DNA of 41,363 nt from an uncultured bacterium. Its GTDB lineage: Bacteria; Planctomycetota; Brocadiia; Brocadiales; Scalinduaceae. The notes beneath the pieces were generated by a model that saw only the letters and a list, made by a program, of their open reading frames with translations, searched no databases and had not been told where the DNA came from. The stretch spans positions 1 through 41,363 of the forward strand of contig CAJXKT010000005.1 of the NCBI GenBank assembly GCA_913055705.1. Reading direction: 5' to 3'. Position numbers and translations under genes: made by a program. Position 1 is the stretch's first letter, and every line of letters starts with the position of its first letter. This document shows positions 1 to 8,224 of this stretch, piece by piece.

Positions 1-641
1 GCCTTATACACAATGTCACTATACTTTCCCAATAAAGCATAAATGATGTGCCCTCCATCAAGCTGCCCGATAGGCAGTAGATTAAGTGCAGTAACAAAAA
101 GCCCTGCCCAACCGGCAAAGGCAATCGGGTTTAAGACAATATCAAAACCCTCAGAAACTTCACCTACCATCATCTTTGCAAAAAGAGAAAAGAGTATAGG
201 TTCCCCCAACCCCAGGTAACTTGTCGAATCTTCGGGAATAGGATGAACTTCAGAAAGACCCAAGCCTATAATCGTAACCGGAATCGCAAAGATCAGGCCT
301 CCAATCGGGCCTGCCGCCCCAATATCAAACAAGGCACGTTTATCAGGGATATGACCCTTCATCTTGATAACTGCACCAAATGTACCGAAGGGAGGAAGCG
401 GAACAGGAAGGAAAAATGGCCATGTTGCATCTACACGATACTTTCGGCACATAATGAAATGCCCCATTTCGTGTGCAAGCAAGATCGTCATTATACAAAT
501 AGCATAGCTTGGGCCATTTATTCTATAAGTAGTGTAAAAAGTTGCAATAAAAAGGAGAATATTTATCCTCGGTATGCCAAAAAAAGAAGGCGTAGAAAGG
601 AAACCCTTTATAACGCCTCTGATGGAAGTTTTGCCGTTCAT
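1..641 (-). CDS. Site-2 protease family (M50) membrane metalloprotease, C-terminus truncated by window edge
   Basis: Not in the ORF track because there is no stop inside the window. Reverse-strand translation from ATG at 641 reads MNGKTSIRGVIKGFLSTPSFFGIPRIN...MTILLAHEMGHFIM...TALNLLPIGQLDGGH, with the HExxH and NxxPxxxLDGG motifs of site-2 proteases. Confidence 0.9.
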   Translation of the reverse strand, partial: MNGKTSIRGVIKGFLSTPSFFGIPRINILLFIATFYTTYRINGPSYAICIMTILLAHEMGHFIMCRKYRVDATWPFFLPVPLPPFGTFGAVIKMKGHIPDKRALFDIGAAGPIGGLIFAIPVTIIGLGLSEVHPIPEDSTSYLGLGEPILFSLFAKMMVGEVSEGFDIVLNPIAFAGWAGLFVTALNLLPIGQLDGGHIIYALLGKYSDIVYK

Positions 642-942
642 AATCTATAAAATCAAATTTTTCTAATCATCGTAATTTGTGATAAACTTAAGCCAATTTT
701 AACTTTACATTAAAATGTTGTCAAGCTAAAAGGAAACAAGGGAACAATTAACAACTTAACCGTACAAGCCGGAATTATAAATATAATTAAGGGATTCCCG
801 CCTAACAGTCTGGCGGGCAGGGAGAGGTTGAATTCCTCAACATATTTCTCTTTGACTCATGTTCATAGCGATGGTAACATGTAACCAATTGTCTTTCTTC
901 GATGAATGTTGACGTAAACAGGAATACCAGAACACGAATTTA

Positions 943-1383
943 ATGGTCTATAATAATAAATATACGCCTGAAAAAATGGTCGGGCGTACAGCAAATTTGA
1001 CGATTTTTCTGGGAATACTCTACACAAGCCTGAGCATTGTCGCCGTTTCGGGAATCACTTCTCTCTCAACAAGGGGATACGGGATACAGAGTATTATCAT
1101 AGGATGTACGATAGTTGGATTAGGCTACGGCATCCGTTACGGAAGCAAAGCATGCTTGTATATGGCAACTGTTTTATTCGGGATGTTAGCTGCATATTTC
1201 ATGTATAATTTCCTGATAAACAAATCAATTAATTCGATAGTACGTTTTGCATTCAGTGTATGGGCAGTCAGCAAGCTTACCGGAACTATTCCGGTAATGG
1301 CCAGGTTAAAGGCAAAGGGATCTTCACCGGACAGGAGCAGTCGTTATAAAGACTTTTTTTTAAGGCACACACAACATAAATAA
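943..1383 (+). CDS. Small multi-pass membrane protein, unknown function
   Basis: 146-aa ORF with several hydrophobic segments, upstream of argG in the same orientation. Confidence 0.6.
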   Translation: MVYNNKYTPEKMVGRTANLTIFLGILYTSLSIVAVSGITSLSTRGYGIQSIIIGCTIVGLGYGIRYGSKACLYMATVLFGMLAAYFMYNFLINKSINSIVRFAFSVWAVSKLTGTIPVMARLKAKGSSPDRSSRYKDFFLRHTQHK

Positions 1384-1418
1384 GATAATATAGATTCAGA
1401 CATCAACAAGGAGAAAAA

Positions 1419-2693
1419 ATGGGAACCGATAAAAAGAAAGTTGTCCTGGCGTATTCAGGCGGGCTGGATACATCTGTCGCTATAAAGTGGATACAGGAAA
1501 AGTATAACATGGACGTAATAGCTCTGACCATTGATTTGGGGACTGAAAAAGATCTGAAACCGGTAGTGCAAAAAGCAGTAAAGACAGGCGCATGCAAGTC
1601 AATGATTATAGATGCAAAGGAGGTCTTTGTTAACTATTTCATCTTTCCTGCACTTCAGGCCGGTGCCCTTTACGAAGGAATATATCCTCTTGCAACCGCA
1701 CTCGGCAGACCATTGATAGCAAAACTGCTCGTCGATACAGCGAAAGCAGAAGGTGCCTGTGCTGTAGCACACGGATGCACCGGGAAGGGAAATGACCAGG
1801 TCAGATTTGACATTGCAATACACACGCTGAACCCATCTCTACAGATAATTGCACCACTACGAGAGTGGAATATGACCAGAAATGAAGCCATGGATTATGC
1901 CAAGAAGAATAATATCCCCGTTGATGTAAGCACTCAGAACCCTTACAGCATAGATGAAAACATCTGGGGAAGAAGTATTGAATGCGGAATACTTGAAGAC
2001 CCATGGGCAGAACCACCCGAAGATATTTACAAAATGACAAAGAACGCAAACGATGCCCCCGATGAACCAACATACATAGAAATCGGTTTTGAAAATGGAA
2101 TCCCTTTAACTTTGAACGGACAGGAGACTGATGGCATAAACCTCATAACCGAACTAAACAAGATAGCCGGTGACAATGGCATAGGAAGAATTGATCATCT
2201 TGAGAACCGACTTGTCGGCATAAAGTCAAGAGAGATCTACGAATCCCCTGCCGCTATAGTGCTCCACAAGTCCCATCAGGCACTGGAAGAAATAGTCATG
2301 ACAAAAGATACTCACAGATTCAAGGATATGGTTTCAACCCACTATTCAGATATGGTTTATAACGGCTTGTGGTTTTCAACATTTCACCAGGACCTGGTAG
2401 CTTATATATTAAGTAACCAGCGATTTGTTACCGGTACTGTAAGACTGAAACTATTCAAGGGCAATTGTATTGTGGCCGGCAGAAAATCACCGTTATCATT
2501 GTACGACCACTCACTCGCCACTTATGATGCCGGAGACACCTTTGAACATGATGCGGCAGCCGGTTTTATCAAGATCCATGGTCTGCCGACAAAGACCCAG
2601 GCACAAATTCAACTTAAGGCACTGAAAGAAGGTGAAGTTATTCCCTCAATCATGCCGCCCAGAGTCGAGCCGACAGATGTAATGGAGAAGTAA
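1419..2693 (+). CDS. argG: Argininosuccinate synthase
   Basis: VVLAYSGGLDTSVAIKWIQEKY PP-loop motif and full-length 424-aa ArgG-like sequence; aggag-type RBS. Confidence 0.97.
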   Translation: MGTDKKKVVLAYSGGLDTSVAIKWIQEKYNMDVIALTIDLGTEKDLKPVVQKAVKTGACKSMIIDAKEVFVNYFIFPALQAGALYEGIYPLATALGRPLIAKLLVDTAKAEGACAVAHGCTGKGNDQVRFDIAIHTLNPSLQIIAPLREWNMTRNEAMDYAKKNNIPVDVSTQNPYSIDENIWGRSIECGILEDPWAEPPEDIYKMTKNANDAPDEPTYIEIGFENGIPLTLNGQETDGINLITELNKIAGDNGIGRIDHLENRLVGIKSREIYESPAAIVLHKSHQALEEIVMTKDTHRFKDMVSTHYSDMVYNGLWFSTFHQDLVAYILSNQRFVTGTVRLKLFKGNCIVAGRKSPLSLYDHSLATYDAGDTFEHDAAAGFIKIHGLPTKTQAQIQLKALKEGEVIPSIMPPRVEPTDVMEK

Positions 2694-2736
2694 AAAGAAT
2701 TTCGCTTCTGACGTTATACAGATTTAATATTCCAAT

Positions 2737-2775
2737 CTATGAAAAAACCTCCCGAAAGGGAGGTAACATTCATAG
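2737..2775 (-). terminator. Rho-independent terminator of the THEP1 mini-operon
   Basis: Minus strand reads ACCTCCC-TTTC-GGGAGGT followed by TTTTTT; outer arms CTATGAA/TTCATAG also pair. Lies just past the stop of the 2802-3329 gene. Confidence 0.8.
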
Positions 2776-2801
2776 TCTCTCTGCAACTTCTTGCTTTCCT
2801 T

Positions 2802-3329
2802 CTATTTTGTATTAAGAAAATTTGATATTTGTCTTAATATTAAATCTGGCAATAAATCTCTGTTGTCCTCGGTTACTTCGTTTATTTCCATATCTTCCCT
2901 CTTCTTTATTTCCAGGATAAAGGCGTCTCCACCAAATGTTATTGTGCCTATGACGATATTTGTTGCATCAAGGGTATTGACCGCTGCCTGTTTGAAGGCC
3001 GTGGAGAAGCATTCCATCTTTCCGATCTCATCGAGTATTACGATATGATTCTTTACGGGAGCGATTGAAGGCACGGCAATGCCTTCAATATTATCAATAC
3101 TTACACCGTATCTTCTTATGTGGAAATCAGACTTAATATCCTGATGGGCAAGATAACCCTTTCTGCCGTCAAGGGTTTTCATCAGAAAACCAACTCTTTT
3201 ACCGTCTACTCTCTCTTCTTCTGTATAGAATCCGTTAGCGGGATGGTCCAGCTTTTCAATTATTTTTTTGATGACCGTGGTCTTTCCTGAAGAGGGAGCA
3301 CCTGTTAAGAAAATGTTTTTCTTGTTCAT
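2802..3329 (-). CDS. THEP1-family nucleoside-triphosphatase
   Basis: Walker A FLTGAPSSGKTTVIKKI, Walker B HIVILDEIGKMEC, 175 aa, characteristic of NTPase_1/THEP1. Confidence 0.9.
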   Translation of the reverse strand: MNKKNIFLTGAPSSGKTTVIKKIIEKLDHPANGFYTEEERVDGKRVGFLMKTLDGRKGYLAHQDIKSDFHIRRYGVSIDNIEGIAVPSIAPVKNHIVILDEIGKMECFSTAFKQAAVNTLDATNIVIGTITFGGDAFILEIKKREDMEINEVTEDNRDLLPDLILRQISNFLNTK

Positions 3330-3371
3330 ATAAAAACTTATCGGGAATAAGCCTGCCGGCAGTGTCCTGTT

Positions 3372-3560
3372 TCATCCGCCTATCTTTATTTGTGATATGT
3401 TCAGCACTTCCATTTCATTCTCTACCAGATATCTGATCTGATCTTCTGCATCAAGCTCGTTCTCTGATTCTGCACTGATAATGAATATCTGCTCTCCTCT
3501 TTCTATATCTTCGCCTTTTTCTCCTATTCCAAGCTCTACTCTTACCCTGAATTCGTACAT
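3372..3560 (-). CDS. Small acidic hypothetical protein
   Basis: 62-aa ORF with AGGAG-like RBS (plus-strand cctttctcctt), same orientation between the HEPN-like and THEP1 genes. Confidence 0.6.
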   Translation of the reverse strand: MYEFRVRVELGIGEKGEDIERGEQIFIISAESENELDAEDQIRYLVENEMEVLNISQIKIGG

Positions 3561-3623
3561 TTTTCCTTTCTCCTTTTTAATATTAGTTCAAAAGTGTTAT
3601 TTTAGAATCATTCATGTTAGACT

Positions 3624-4136
3624 TCAATCAAGTTTGGAAACCGTTAAAATACAAATTAAATAAAGTATTTTCCGGGCCAGCAATAAAACTTCATTATTGC
3701 CAGGACTTGATTCTGTATTGAAACCGTGAGCGAGTTTATCACGTAATCTTCTTAGAATCTCTCCTAAATTAGCAAGCGCTTCACGGGGAGCAGAGTCCCT
3801 TGACGATCTTACTTCCGCAATTATCCTCATAGTTGAATCCTCAACTGCCTTTTCATCAGGGTCGGCAAGTATAGTTTCCAGTGGCGGGTCAAGAAAAATA
3901 AGCGAGTCCACGGATCCATCCTTCAATAGCCTTTTAATCTCTTCTTCAGAAAGTTTCTTAAAAAGCGATTCCATTCTTTGTCGATCGAGATCACGTTCAC
4001 GTTCACCTTCGCCCTGCATTACATGTACAACCTTTGTCAGTGCAGCCCACATGGCATCAAAGGCTTCGTAATCTGGTAAAGATTGTGTGGAAATAATCTC
4101 ATTTAGAATTTGTTCTCTTTCCATGAACGCAGTCAC
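3624..4136 (-). CDS. Hypothetical helical protein with HEPN-like RX4H motif
   Basis: 170-aa ORF; C-terminal half contains LRRLRDKLAHGFNT, matching R-x4-H motifs of HEPN domains. Confidence 0.6.
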   Translation of the reverse strand: MTAFMEREQILNEIISTQSLPDYEAFDAMWAALTKVVHVMQGEGERERDLDRQRMESLFKKLSEEEIKRLLKDGSVDSLIFLDPPLETILADPDEKAVEDSTMRIIAEVRSSRDSAPREALANLGEILRRLRDKLAHGFNTESSPGNNEVLLLARKILYLICILTVSKLD

Positions 4137-4352
4137 TCCCTTTCTCCGTCATGTCCTCGGCGTCTTTTGTCCGGGGAGCGCCTTTGCGTGATTATGTTCG
4201 TAATTTGTCATTAGTCATTTGTTATTCGCAACCCGCCAGTTTGTCAGGTGGGTTTGTTAGGCCGGCAACTCGTACCTCGCAACCCACAACTCGCAAATCA
4301 TAAATATTCAACCTGCCCGAATAGGTTCAGGCGGGTAGTCAATCTTCTACCC

Positions 4353-4847
4353 CTATCCTCCACCTGAATCAGTAAAATCCAATTGCCCTTCCAAGTCCTT
4401 ATTAAAACTTTTATGGCATGCATCACATGACTCTACCAGATTATCAAATTCAAGATTTGCATTAATACGGTCTTGTCTTTTACTGCACATAATTAATTTA
4501 TTTATGGCACTGTTAAATTTGTTGCTTAATACAGAAAACTCTTCTGTAACATGAGGATTCTCAATCATATACAGTGTAACACAACTGAAGCCTATACCCT
4601 CTTTGAGTTCATGAGTCCACATATCTATTTCAACCCAGTTATTGTTTCCTACTGCCCTTGACAGCCGCCTCATCGTTATACCCGCCTTCTTCATGGCCCC
4701 TGCCAGAGCGCTCTCTTCTGGCACGTCTGCCTGCAACTCTTCAACCTCTTCAACCCTTTCAACCCTGACTTCCTCAGACTTATTACAGGAAGCAATGGTC
4801 GTAAGAGTTCCCATAATTAATGCCAAAATAATTAATGTATGCTTCAT
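4353..4847 (-). CDS. Mono-heme c-type lipoprotein (cytochrome c-prime-like)
   Basis: Signal peptide with lipobox TIASC and a C-terminal CDACH heme-binding motif in a helical 164-aa protein. Confidence 0.75.
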   Translation of the reverse strand: MKHTLIILALIMGTLTTIASCNKSEEVRVERVEEVEELQADVPEESALAGAMKKAGITMRRLSRAVGNNNWVEIDMWTHELKEGIGFSCVTLYMIENPHVTEEFSVLSNKFNSAINKLIMCSKRQDRINANLEFDNLVESCDACHKSFNKDLEGQLDFTDSGGG

Positions 4848-4870
4848 TTTCTTGTTCCTCCTTTTAGTAC

Positions 4871-6160
4871 CTATTTTTCCCCATGTCCTTTTGCTTCGAA
4901 GAATGTCACCTCTACCAACATTTTCTCTTCTCCGCGCAATATCTCTATCCGGCAGGTATCCCCCGCCTTCTTCTGTCGTACATGGTAGATTACATCAAAT
5001 ACCTTATCTACACTCTCATCATCCATTGACAGGATAATATCTCCGGCCTTCAGCCCGGCCTTCCCGGCAGGACTATCCTCCCGCACACTTTCAATAGCAA
5101 CCTTCTGCTTCTGTTCTTCTACTTTCTTGTCCTGCTTTTCCTGCTCTTCTTTTTCTTCCTCTTCCTTTTCTTCGTAAGCTTTTCGGATAACAACACCCAG
5201 CATCACCTTTGGTTCTTTACTCTTGTCCAGCTCAACGACATTTACATAATCCGCAGGCTGGAGAGGTATATCACTTGCAAAGAGAGGATGATCACCTTCG
5301 GGCTTTAGGTCCCTCAACTGGTATGTTGTTATAGTAAGGTACGGAAGATGGTTGCTCCGGTACACCCTTTTGGGAACACCAAAATGATAGATGACATGGC
5401 CTCCCCCTATGAACACCAGCATCTTCTTCTCTTTCCCCTCCGGAGAAGAGAGATATTTTGATATGCTGTCGGCCATAACATCCTCCCACACACACTGGAT
5501 CAGATAAAACCTTTCGAAGGCTTCACTTATATCTGTATCGCCGTGTCCCTTCATTATCCTTTCCAAATATTTCCTATGATAGACGTCGGTAGTATCTATT
5601 TCCGGCAGGGCCTTTCTTTCTTCCTCACTTAAACTCTCAATCCCGTTTCTGCTTATCTTTTTCTGAAAATCTCTCTTTATGTTCAGGGCAACAACCGGAA
5701 TCTTATTGTCACGTATAAAATCCATTATATCTTTATAATGATTATAATCATAACCCCACTCATCATCCCAGTCTGTTGAAAACAGTAATTCCTTCTCGCT
5801 GATCTCACCATCTGTCCATTTATCAAGGATATCCTGATGCGGCCTCTTAAACATCTCCAGGCCGACCGCTATATTATCACCGTTTCTCTTATAAAATTCC
5901 TTCAGTACCTGAAGCTCTAATTCATGCGACTCTTTGTTTGAGTGTACCTCGCCTACATACACGATCCTTGCTCCGTCAAAGGAATCGGCAAGTTGTGAAA
6001 AGGTTATCTTCTCACCTGTTGCCACATGAACAATATCCCCCGCGTTTATCTCAGCAGGAAAGTTCCTCAATCTGTCGGTTGTAACAATGTTTGTAACCGA
6101 GCGGCATCCCATGCCCATTACAATAATAACTGCTATAAATAGTAGTTTTTTGTTTAACAT
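4871..6160 (-). CDS. ChaN-family (Tiki superfamily) lipoprotein with C-terminal PDZ domain
   Basis: ChaN-type motifs IVYVGEVHSNKESHELELQVL...GLEMFKR...MLVFIGGGHVIYHFGVP; PDZ SVREDSPAGKAGLKAGDIILSMD. Start moved from 6241 to Met at 6160 (MLNKKLLFIAVIIVMGMGCRSV, lipobox). Confidence 0.88.
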   Translation of the reverse strand: MLNKKLLFIAVIIVMGMGCRSVTNIVTTDRLRNFPAEINAGDIVHVATGEKITFSQLADSFDGARIVYVGEVHSNKESHELELQVLKEFYKRNGDNIAVGLEMFKRPHQDILDKWTDGEISEKELLFSTDWDDEWGYDYNHYKDIMDFIRDNKIPVVALNIKRDFQKKISRNGIESLSEEERKALPEIDTTDVYHRKYLERIMKGHGDTDISEAFERFYLIQCVWEDVMADSISKYLSSPEGKEKKMLVFIGGGHVIYHFGVPKRVYRSNHLPYLTITTYQLRDLKPEGDHPLFASDIPLQPADYVNVVELDKSKEPKVMLGVVIRKAYEEKEEEEKEEQEKQDKKVEEQKQKVAIESVREDSPAGKAGLKAGDIILSMDDESVDKVFDVIYHVRQKKAGDTCRIEILRGEEKMLVEVTFFEAKGHGEK

Positions 6161-6251
6161 TAGTTTTAATGAGAATAATGGGACGCGGATACAAAGCAAA
6201 GTACCGGATACTCGATAATGAAAGCCAGAGGCAAGAAGCAAGAAAAATGCT

Positions 6252-6286
6252 AATCGTAATTCGTAAATCTAAAATCGTAAATTAAA
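6252..6286. repeat. Degenerate heptamer tandem array
   Basis: AATCGTA ATTCGTA AATCTAA AATCGTA AATTAAA in register; looser heptamer-like units extend leftward to about 6180. Confidence 0.65.
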
Positions 6287-6299
6287 CTGCGTCCTGTCA

Positions 6300-7505
6300 T
6301 TACGGATAGATCTCCATCTTTTCCCCGATCGCATAGAGCTTGCCGTCTGTTGATGCGATATAAATAGTCCCGTCTTTATCTATTGAGGCAGATGATTCTA
6401 TGGCACCGCCTGTCTCAATGAACCATTTCATGGTACCGTCCGGATTGACGGCATAGAACTTCTTGTCCCGCGAACCCACATAAATAACGCCATTGGCATC
6501 AATTGCCGGCGAAGACATTACTGAATATTTTGTTTCAAACGTCCACTTAAGCGTACCATCAGGATTTATGGCATAGAGGCGCCCGTCTCCGGAGCCTATA
6601 TATATAGTTCCGTCCAGCGCCAGTGCGGTGGATGAATCAATATCATACTCGGTCTTATACTGCCATTTCAAATGACCGTCAGGACCAAGAGCAAAGAGAT
6701 TCGCATCTTCAGAACCGAAATAGATAGTCCCATCATCACCAATAGAAGGAGATGATTCAAGCAGGTAATGTGTCCCGAATGACCACACTGCCTTGCCATC
6801 AGGACTGAGGGCAAACATATAGTAATCTTCTGCACCGCAATAAACCATACCGTCATTCCCTATCGCAGGTGACGACCATATGTGGTCTGCTACCTTGTAT
6901 CCCCACATGTGCTTGCCCTCCGCATCCACGGCATGTACCCTATCATCCCAGCCTCCAAAGTAAATGGAACCGTCATCTCCAATTGCGGGAGATGAGATAA
7001 TGCCTCCATTTGTCTTGTGTTTCCATTTCAGTTTGCCGTCCGGATAAAGCGCATAGAGGTATTTGTCCCATGAGCCGAAATATATTACACCGTCAATATC
7101 AATTGCGGGCGTTGAATCCACTTCAGCCCCTGTCTCAAATTTCCATTTCAAAGTACCGTCCGGATTCAGTGCATAGAGATGCTTGTCCTGCGATCCGAAA
7201 TATATAGTACCGTCTATGCCTATTACGGGAGATGATGATATTGGTGCACCGGTCTGAAACGTCCACTTTATCTTATTTGTCTGAGAAGCCGCGTAAGAAC
7301 TGCGTCCCGTATGATGAAGGTCATGACGATGCATCGGCCATGGTGTGTGTGCAACCCTTTCCCCGAAGTATTGCGAAGAAGTATCCTTTGCCTGCTCATC
7401 CGACCATACAGGCTGAGAGGAAACGTATAAAAGAATACCAAGAATCAGGAACGCAAAAGACAGCGTATGTATATGTCTAAAAACAATCATGTTGTATATT
7501 GTCAC
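6300..7505 (-). CDS. PQQ-binding-like beta-propeller repeat protein (8 blades)
   Basis: Eight repeats of the type SSPAIGxDGTIYFGSxDKxLYALNPDGTLKWxFET; signal peptide at N-terminus. Confidence 0.93.
   Translation of the reverse strand: MTIYNMIVFRHIHTLSFAFLILGILLYVSSQPVWSDEQAKDTSSQYFGERVAHTPWPMHRHDLHHTGRSSYAASQTNKIKWTFQTGAPISSSPVIGIDGTIYFGSQDKHLYALNPDGTLKWKFETGAEVDSTPAIDIDGVIYFGSWDKYLYALYPDGKLKWKHKTNGGIISSPAIGDDGSIYFGGWDDRVHAVDAEGKHMWGYKVADHIWSSPAIGNDGMVYCGAEDYYMFALSPDGKAVWSFGTHYLLESSPSIGDDGTIYFGSEDANLFALGPDGHLKWQYKTEYDIDSSTALALDGTIYIGSGDGRLYAINPDGTLKWTFETKYSVMSSPAIDANGVIYVGSRDKKFYAVNPDGTMKWFIETGGAIESSASIDKDGTIYIASTDGKLYAIGEKMEIYP
6303..7235 (-). repeat. Coding tandem repeat, 120-bp (40-aa) unit
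   Basis: Seven consecutive units are each exactly 40 aa, plus a partial eighth. Confidence 0.9.
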
Positions 7506-7580
7506 AGAAAAATCCCCTTTCGGTTTTATTATTGTTTATATTTACAGAAGGAATGATGAAAGTCTGCAGATGGCTGTTAC

Positions 7581-8171
7581 TTACAGAACGCCCTTTGTCG
7601 AGGGAACTTCATCAGTTCGTTCATCGATTCTCGTCGCCTTGTCAAGGGCCTTTGCCACACCTTTGAAAATCGCTTCTGCGATGTGATGTGCATTTTCACC
7701 GTATGGAACATCCACGTGAAGGTTCAAGCCTGCATTAACTGTAAATGCCTCCAGGAATTCCTTAATGAGTTCAGAATCAAAATCACCAATCTTCTTTGAA
7801 TCCAGCTTTGCATTGAAGACAAGGGACGAACGCCCGCTGATGTCAATAGCTATATTTGCCAGTGATTCCTGCATCGGTACGCTGACATTGGCAAAACGAG
7901 TTATGCCCGCTTTATCACTTAAAGCCTCTTTCACAGCCTGCCCCAGACAAATACCAACATCCTCAACCGTATGATGAAAATCTACGTTGGTATCACCTTC
8001 CGCCTTAATCTCCAGATCAAATAGTGCGTGTTTTGCAAACAGATCCAGCATGTGATCAAGGAAGCCTATACCGGTTGATACAGAACGCTTCCCCTCACCG
8101 TCCAGATTAAGCGACAGGCTGATACTAGTCTCACTCGTCTTTCTGTCTATGTTCGAGGTTCTCTTTCCCAT
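7581..8171 (-). CDS. hisB: Imidazoleglycerol-phosphate dehydratase
   Basis: [57 protein letters not shown] motifs. Confidence 0.97.
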   Translation of the reverse strand: MGKRTSNIDRKTSETSISLSLNLDGEGKRSVSTGIGFLDHMLDLFAKHALFDLEIKAEGDTNVDFHHTVEDVGICLGQAVKEALSDKAGITRFANVSVPMQESLANIAIDISGRSSLVFNAKLDSKKIGDFDSELIKEFLEAFTVNAGLNLHVDVPYGENAHHIAEAIFKGVAKALDKATRIDERTDEVPSTKGVL

Positions 8172-8189
8172 AATCAGTCACAAACCTTC

Positions 8190-8224
8190 AATCGTAATTC
8201 GTAAATCCCAAATCGGAAATCATT
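8190..8224. repeat. Degenerate heptamer tandem array
   Basis: AATCGTA ATTCGTA AATCCCA AATCGGA AATCATT in the hisC-hisB intergenic gap. Confidence 0.65.

Noticed and set aside
243-650. 135-aa plus-strand ORF
   Set aside because: Antisense to the clear M50 protease reading frame at 1-641 and lacks domain features.
4642-5037. 131-aa plus-strand ORF
   Set aside because: Runs antisense across the cytochrome-like and ChaN-PDZ genes; no RBS or recognisable motif.
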